Below, piece by piece: positions 60,630 through 64,000 of a DNA stretch of 64,000 nucleotides. A program made the translations under genes and the position numbers. The notes below the pieces were generated by a model. It saw nothing but the letters and a program-made list of their open reading frames with translations, ran no database searches and was not told the DNA's origin. Numbering within the stretch: the stretch's first letter is position 1; the number at the start of each line of letters is the position of its first letter. Origin of the DNA: Enterobacteriaceae endosymbiont of Donacia simplex (GTDB lineage: Bacteria > Pseudomonadota > Gammaproteobacteria > Enterobacterales > Enterobacteriaceae); NCBI RefSeq assembly GCF_012568645.1, contig NZ_CP046192.1:354454-418453 (forward strand), read 5' to 3'.

Positions 60630-61388
60630 ATGTGGATTAGTATTATTAGTTTATTTCCAGAAATGTTTAAAACAGTTATTAAATATGGATTAATTAATAA
60701 AAGTATAAAAAAAAAGTTATTAAATATTAGCTTTTGGAATCCTAGAAATATTATTAAAAATAAATTTAATAAGATAGATTCTACTATATATGGAGGAGGA
60801 GGAGGTGTTATATTAAAAGCAGAACCATTAATAGAATCTATTTATAAAGCAAAATTAGAAATGAAAAATAATGTTAAAATAATTTATTTATCTCCACAAG
60901 GTAAAAAAATTAATATTTCTTATATTAAAAAATTATTATCGTATAATAAAATGATATTTCTTTGTGGAAGATATAAAGGTATAGATGAACGAATTATTAC
61001 TAATTTTGTAGATGAAGAAGTCTCAATTGGAGATTATATTCTTAGTGGGGGAGAATTACCTGCTATGATATTAATAGATATATTAGTTAGACAAATTCCT
61101 GGTGTATTAAATACAATGTCATCAAACAATTCTGATTCTTTTTTTAATAATGGATTATTAGGATCTCCTAATTATACTCGTCCTAGAATATTAAAAAATT
61201 TAAAAAAAAATATTGTTCCTTCTGTATTATTATCAGGAAATCATAAAAAAATAAAAGAATGGAGATTACAACAATCATTAGGAATAACATGGTTAAAAAG
61301 ACCAGATTTATTTAAAAAAAAAACATTAACAAAAAAAGAAGAAATTTTATTTAATAAGTTTAAATATTCTTTTTTTAAAAAAAAATAA
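60630..61388 (+). CDS. trmD: tRNA (guanine-37-N1)-methyltransferase TrmD
   Basis: SPOUT-fold enzyme making m1G37, which prevents frameshifting at proline and leucine codons. It has 252 residues (E. coli 255). '[13 protein letters not shown]' starts the protein. The knotted SAM site includes '[10 protein letters not shown]', '[11 protein letters not shown]' and '[18 protein letters not shown]', and the catalytic aspartate region is '[19 protein letters not shown]'. It lies between rimM and rplS. Confidence 0.96.
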   Translation: MWISIISLFPEMFKTVIKYGLINKSIKKKLLNISFWNPRNIIKNKFNKIDSTIYGGGGGVILKAEPLIESIYKAKLEMKNNVKIIYLSPQGKKINISYIKKLLSYNKMIFLCGRYKGIDERIITNFVDEEVSIGDYILSGGELPAMILIDILVRQIPGVLNTMSSNNSDSFFNNGLLGSPNYTRPRILKNLKKNIVPSVLLSGNHKKIKEWRLQQSLGITWLKRPDLFKKKTLTKKEEILFNKFKYSFFKKK

Positions 61389-61394
61389 TATTAT

Positions 61395-61398
61395 GGAG
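61395..61398 (+). promoter_or_regulatory. Shine-Dalgarno that sets the rplS start
   Basis: GGAG lies 9 bases before the ATG at 61408. It overlaps an earlier in-frame ATG (61393) that has no comparable site upstream. This supports translation from 61408, which also gives the N-terminus expected for L19. Confidence 0.6.
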
Positions 61399-61407
61399 TA
61401 TGATTTA

Positions 61408-61764
61408 ATGAATAATGTAATTAATTATTTAGAAAAAAAACAAATGAAAAATTATCAAAAATTTCCTTTATTTAGATCAGGAGATACATTAAAAATAAAA
61501 ATTTGGGTAGTGGAAGGAGCAAAAAAAAGACTTCAAACTTTTGAAGGTATTGTTATTTCAGTAATGAAAAAAAATAGTTTTAATTGTTCTTTTACAATTA
61601 GGAAATTATCAAATGGCTTTGGAATTGAACGTGTCTTCCCTTTATATTCTACAATAATTCATTCTATTATAGTTAAAAAAAAAGGGCATGTAAGACAAGC
61701 AAAATTATATTATTTACGTAAATTAACTGGTAAGGCTGCGAGAATTAAGGAACGATTAATTTAA
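61408..61764 (+). CDS. rplS: 50S ribosomal protein L19
   Basis: Large-subunit protein at the 30S-50S interface. From 61408 it has 118 residues (E. coli 115) and begins '[14 protein letters not shown]', aligning with E. coli 'MSNIIKQLEQEQMK'. '[26 protein letters not shown]' and '[18 protein letters not shown]' are diagnostic. An upstream in-frame ATG at 61393 would add five residues. Last gene of the rpsP operon, convergent with recD. Confidence 0.95.
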   Translation: MNNVINYLEKKQMKNYQKFPLFRSGDTLKIKIWVVEGAKKRLQTFEGIVISVMKKNSFNCSFTIRKLSNGFGIERVFPLYSTIIHSIIVKKKGHVRQAKLYYLRKLTGKAARIKERLI

Positions 61765-61789
61765 ATTAAAAAATAATATTAATTAATAA

Positions 61790-63640
61790 TTATTTTAAAT
61801 AATTAATTATTTTTCTTTTTATATTTGAATATCTTTTAATTTTAATTTTTATTGCTTTATAAAAAATTGATTTTTGACTATAAATATTTATTTTTTTTTT
61901 AGCTCTTGTAATAGCAGTATAAATTAATTCTCTAGTTAATATAGAAGAAAATTTATTTGGTAAAACTAATGAAATATTATTAAATTCTGATCCTTGAGAT
62001 TTATGTACAGTTATCGCATACGCTATATCATAAGAAGGTAAATTTTTAATAGATATAATTTTATATTTTCCATTAGCTAATAAGAATTTGATTTTTAGTT
62101 TTTTTTTAACTTTATCAAAAAAAGTAATTCCAATATCTCCATTAAATAAATTTAAAAAATTATTATTTTGAGTAATAATAATAGGTTTACCAATATACCA
62201 ATTATTTTTTTCAATATTATGAATTAAATTTTTTTTATTAAATAATTCTTTTTCTATAATATTATTAATGGTTTTTGTACCAAATAAACCATTTTTAATA
62301 GCACATATAATTTGAAAATTATTAAAATAATGTAAAATATTTTTATAATTATTATTTTGTTTTTTTAAAAAAACAAAATATTTTTCATATTTATGAATAA
62401 ATGAATCAATCATTGATATATATTTTTTTTTATTTATTACATTAATAAAATTAACATCGAAATTTTTTTTTAAAAATAATTTTTTAATTTTTTTTATATT
62501 ACCTTTTTTAATCATTATAGCTAATTTATTAATGTTAGAATTTATTGAATACCTATAATTATGTTGTAATTCAGTAATAAAATTACGAAAAAAAAATTTA
62601 GGAATATTATAATTTTCTTTTAATTTATTATTATTATTAATAGAGTTTAACCATAAAAAATATTGTTTTGTAAAAAAAAATTTTTTAAAATAACATAAAT
62701 CTTTTAGCATACTACCATATTCTATTGAAGGTAATTGATATTCATCTCCTAATAATATTAAATTTATTTTTTTAGGTAAAGCTTTCAAAATAATAGACAT
62801 TAAGTTAAAATCAATCATAGATGCTTCATCTATTATTAATAGGTCTAAGTTTAATGAATTTTGATTATTATATAAACTTTTTTTAGTATAAATATTCATT
62901 TTTAATAAATGATGGATAGTACTTGATTTTTTAGGAATACTTTTTTTTTCCTTTTCATTCATTAAATTTAAAGATATTTTTTTAAAAAATGTATTTATAG
63001 AATGAATTAATCGAACAGATGATTTACCAGTAGTTGATACTACTTTAATTTTTAATGGTTCCTTAAAAATTTTAATAAATGTAAAAATTATTTTTGATAT
63101 TATACTTGTTTTTCCTGTTCCTGGAGAACCACTAATAATACTAATTCTATGTGTTAAAGCAGCACATAATGCTTCTTTTTGAAAAATATTTTTATTATCA
63201 TTATTATCAAATAAAATATTAAATATATGTTTAATTTTATTGGGTTCTATATAAAAAAAATTATTTTTAATAAAATTTTTAATTATTATATTTTCTTCTT
63301 CCCATATTTTATATAAATATAAACAATTATTTTCAAAAATTATAGGAGTAATTTTTTGACCGTAACTAATAATTTTATTATTTAAAAACAATTTTTTTTC
63401 CCAATCCTTTACTTTATTTATTTCCTTTATTTTTTTTAAAAAAGATATATCTTTAGTATGTATGTCTAAATATAATTTAGATATTGGTAAACAAATATTA
63501 CCTTTACTAATACTATTACTCAGTAATGATATTGAATATTTTAAACATTCTTGTTTATTAGAAGTAAAAATAGAAGCAAAATAAAAATCAATTAGTCTAA
63601 TAATACCTATTTTATATAATTTTTTTAAAAAATAACTCAT
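61790..63640 (-). CDS. recD: exodeoxyribonuclease V alpha subunit RecD
   Basis: Fast 5'-3' helicase motor of RecBCD. It has 616 residues (E. coli 608). Superfamily 1B motifs are intact: Walker A 'GSPGTGKTS' (171-179), 'VVSTTGKSSVRL', Walker B 'LLIDEASMIDF', 'LLGDEYQLPSIEYGSML', and C-terminal 'AYAITVHKSQGSEFN' and 'YTAITRAKK'. This contrasts with PriA in the same window, whose helicase motifs are gone. It starts 30 bases after the recB stop. Confidence 0.95.
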   Translation of the reverse strand: MSYFLKKLYKIGIIRLIDFYFASIFTSNKQECLKYSISLLSNSISKGNICLPISKLYLDIHTKDISFLKKIKEINKVKDWEKKLFLNNKIISYGQKITPIIFENNCLYLYKIWEEENIIIKNFIKNNFFYIEPNKIKHIFNILFDNNDNKNIFQKEALCAALTHRISIISGSPGTGKTSIISKIIFTFIKIFKEPLKIKVVSTTGKSSVRLIHSINTFFKKISLNLMNEKEKKSIPKKSSTIHHLLKMNIYTKKSLYNNQNSLNLDLLIIDEASMIDFNLMSIILKALPKKINLILLGDEYQLPSIEYGSMLKDLCYFKKFFFTKQYFLWLNSINNNNKLKENYNIPKFFFRNFITELQHNYRYSINSNINKLAIMIKKGNIKKIKKLFLKKNFDVNFINVINKKKYISMIDSFIHKYEKYFVFLKKQNNNYKNILHYFNNFQIICAIKNGLFGTKTINNIIEKELFNKKNLIHNIEKNNWYIGKPIIITQNNNFLNLFNGDIGITFFDKVKKKLKIKFLLANGKYKIISIKNLPSYDIAYAITVHKSQGSEFNNISLVLPNKFSSILTRELIYTAITRAKKKINIYSQKSIFYKAIKIKIKRYSNIKRKIINYLK

Positions 63641-63670
63641 ATGTTTTATATTGATATTTTTAAATTAAAC

Positions 63671-64000
63671 TTAAAAAAATAATTTATTTAATTCATTAAT
63701 TAAATTTAAAGATAATTTTGTTTCCCAGATACCAGTTTTAGATCTCTTATCATAAATACCTCTAATATATAAATAAATTATTCCTCCGAAATGTTTTTTA
63801 TAATTATAATTTTTAATTCGATATTTTAAGTATTTATGTAAAGACAGAGAATATATTTGATATTGTATATCATAACGTTTTAAACATATATCATTTTCAA
63901 TATTTTTTTTTTTATAATCTTTATAATTATCTCCTAACCAATTTGATTTATAATCTATAATATAATATTTTTTATCCCATAGAAAAATTAAATCTATTAC
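63671..64000 (-). CDS. recB: exodeoxyribonuclease V beta subunit RecB, C-terminal part (partial)
   Basis: The last 109 codons of recB, running off the right edge. They encode the RecB nuclease domain end: 'VIDLIFLWDKKYYIIDYKSNWLGD' with the catalytic Asp and Lys of the DYK motif, then 'RYDIQYQIYSLSLHKYLKYRI' and 'HFGGIIYLYIRGI'. These match E. coli RecB closely, including the calcium/magnesium-dependent nuclease residues. The stop is at 63671-63673. The helicase part lies outside the window. Confidence 0.95.
   Translation of the reverse strand, partial: VIDLIFLWDKKYYIIDYKSNWLGDNYKDYKKKNIENDICLKRYDIQYQIYSLSLHKYLKYRIKNYNYKKHFGGIIYLYIRGIYDKRSKTGIWETKLSLNLINELNKLFF

Noticed and set aside
61781-61815. 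AT-only hairpin between rplS and recD as a bidirectional terminator
   Set aside because: It overlaps the recD stop codon, the loop would be nearly zero, and such AATTATTT palindromes are common by chance here.
1-64000. CRISPR arrays, insertion sequences, prophage, toxin-antitoxin or other accessory systems
   Set aside because: No regularly spaced repeats, transposase-like proteins or unfamiliar gene clusters; every substantial gene has a housekeeping counterpart in E. coli.

Overview
This window looks like a piece of the reduced chromosome of an obligate, vertically inherited gammaproteobacterial (Enterobacterales-type) endosymbiont, most likely of an insect. The composition is extremely A+T-rich, with long A and T homopolymers inside genes and lysine/isoleucine/asparagine-rich proteins. 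Almost every gene has a clear Escherichia coli counterpart, and small E. coli gene neighbourhoods survive: murI-16S, sufABCDSE, thrABC, nuoA-N, aroF-tyrA, bamD/rluD, dsbA-polA-engB-typA, smpB-ssrA, rpmB-rpmG, rpmE/priA, nrdAB, rpsP-rimM-trmD-rplS and recB-recD. The genetic code is standard: TGA ends thrB. No phage, IS, CRISPR or plasmid features were seen. From memory, the 16S 5' end resembles Buchnera-like symbionts, but the species cannot be named from this.

Layout. 1-281: 5' end of 16S rRNA (minus strand) with its boxA and promoter. 282-9426: murI, iscS, pykF and a complete suf operon. 9642-14151: murJ, ribA, sbcB, tRNA-Ser(GGA) and yohD. 14168-36362: a single-direction minus-strand block of parC, thrABC and all thirteen complex I genes (nuoC and nuoD fused). 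36541-42904: aroF-tyrA, bamD, rluD, dsbA, a polA reduced to its 5' nuclease domain, and engB. 43024-47478: typA, ssrA (tmRNA), smpB, grpE, rpmB, rpmG and rpmE. 47583-55955: priA, mnmG, an 890-base gene desert and nrdAB. 56048-64000: an ArcD/YdgI-type amino-acid exchanger, ybgI, ffh, the rpsP-rimM-trmD-rplS operon, recD and the 3' end of recB.

Functionally, the cell respires through a proton-pumping NADH dehydrogenase whose many Fe-S clusters are presumably built by Suf. It makes threonine and at least the early aromatic pathway (essential amino acids for an animal host). It retains some envelope assembly functions (MurI, MurJ, BamD, DsbA) and core translation and secretion genes.

No undescribed multi-gene system was found. 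The notable content is selective erosion inside otherwise full-length genes. PriA keeps all eight zinc-ligand cysteines but has lost the recognisable helicase/ATPase motifs. TyrA keeps chorismate mutase but has lost the NAD glycine motif and catalytic histidine of prephenate dehydrogenase. IscS lacks the C-terminal tail used for IscU docking. The ThrA regulatory region is degenerate. smpB and rluD are each out of frame by one base at a poly(A) tract, and both would be repaired by one extra A, which points to rescue by polymerase slippage or to homopolymer miscalls.
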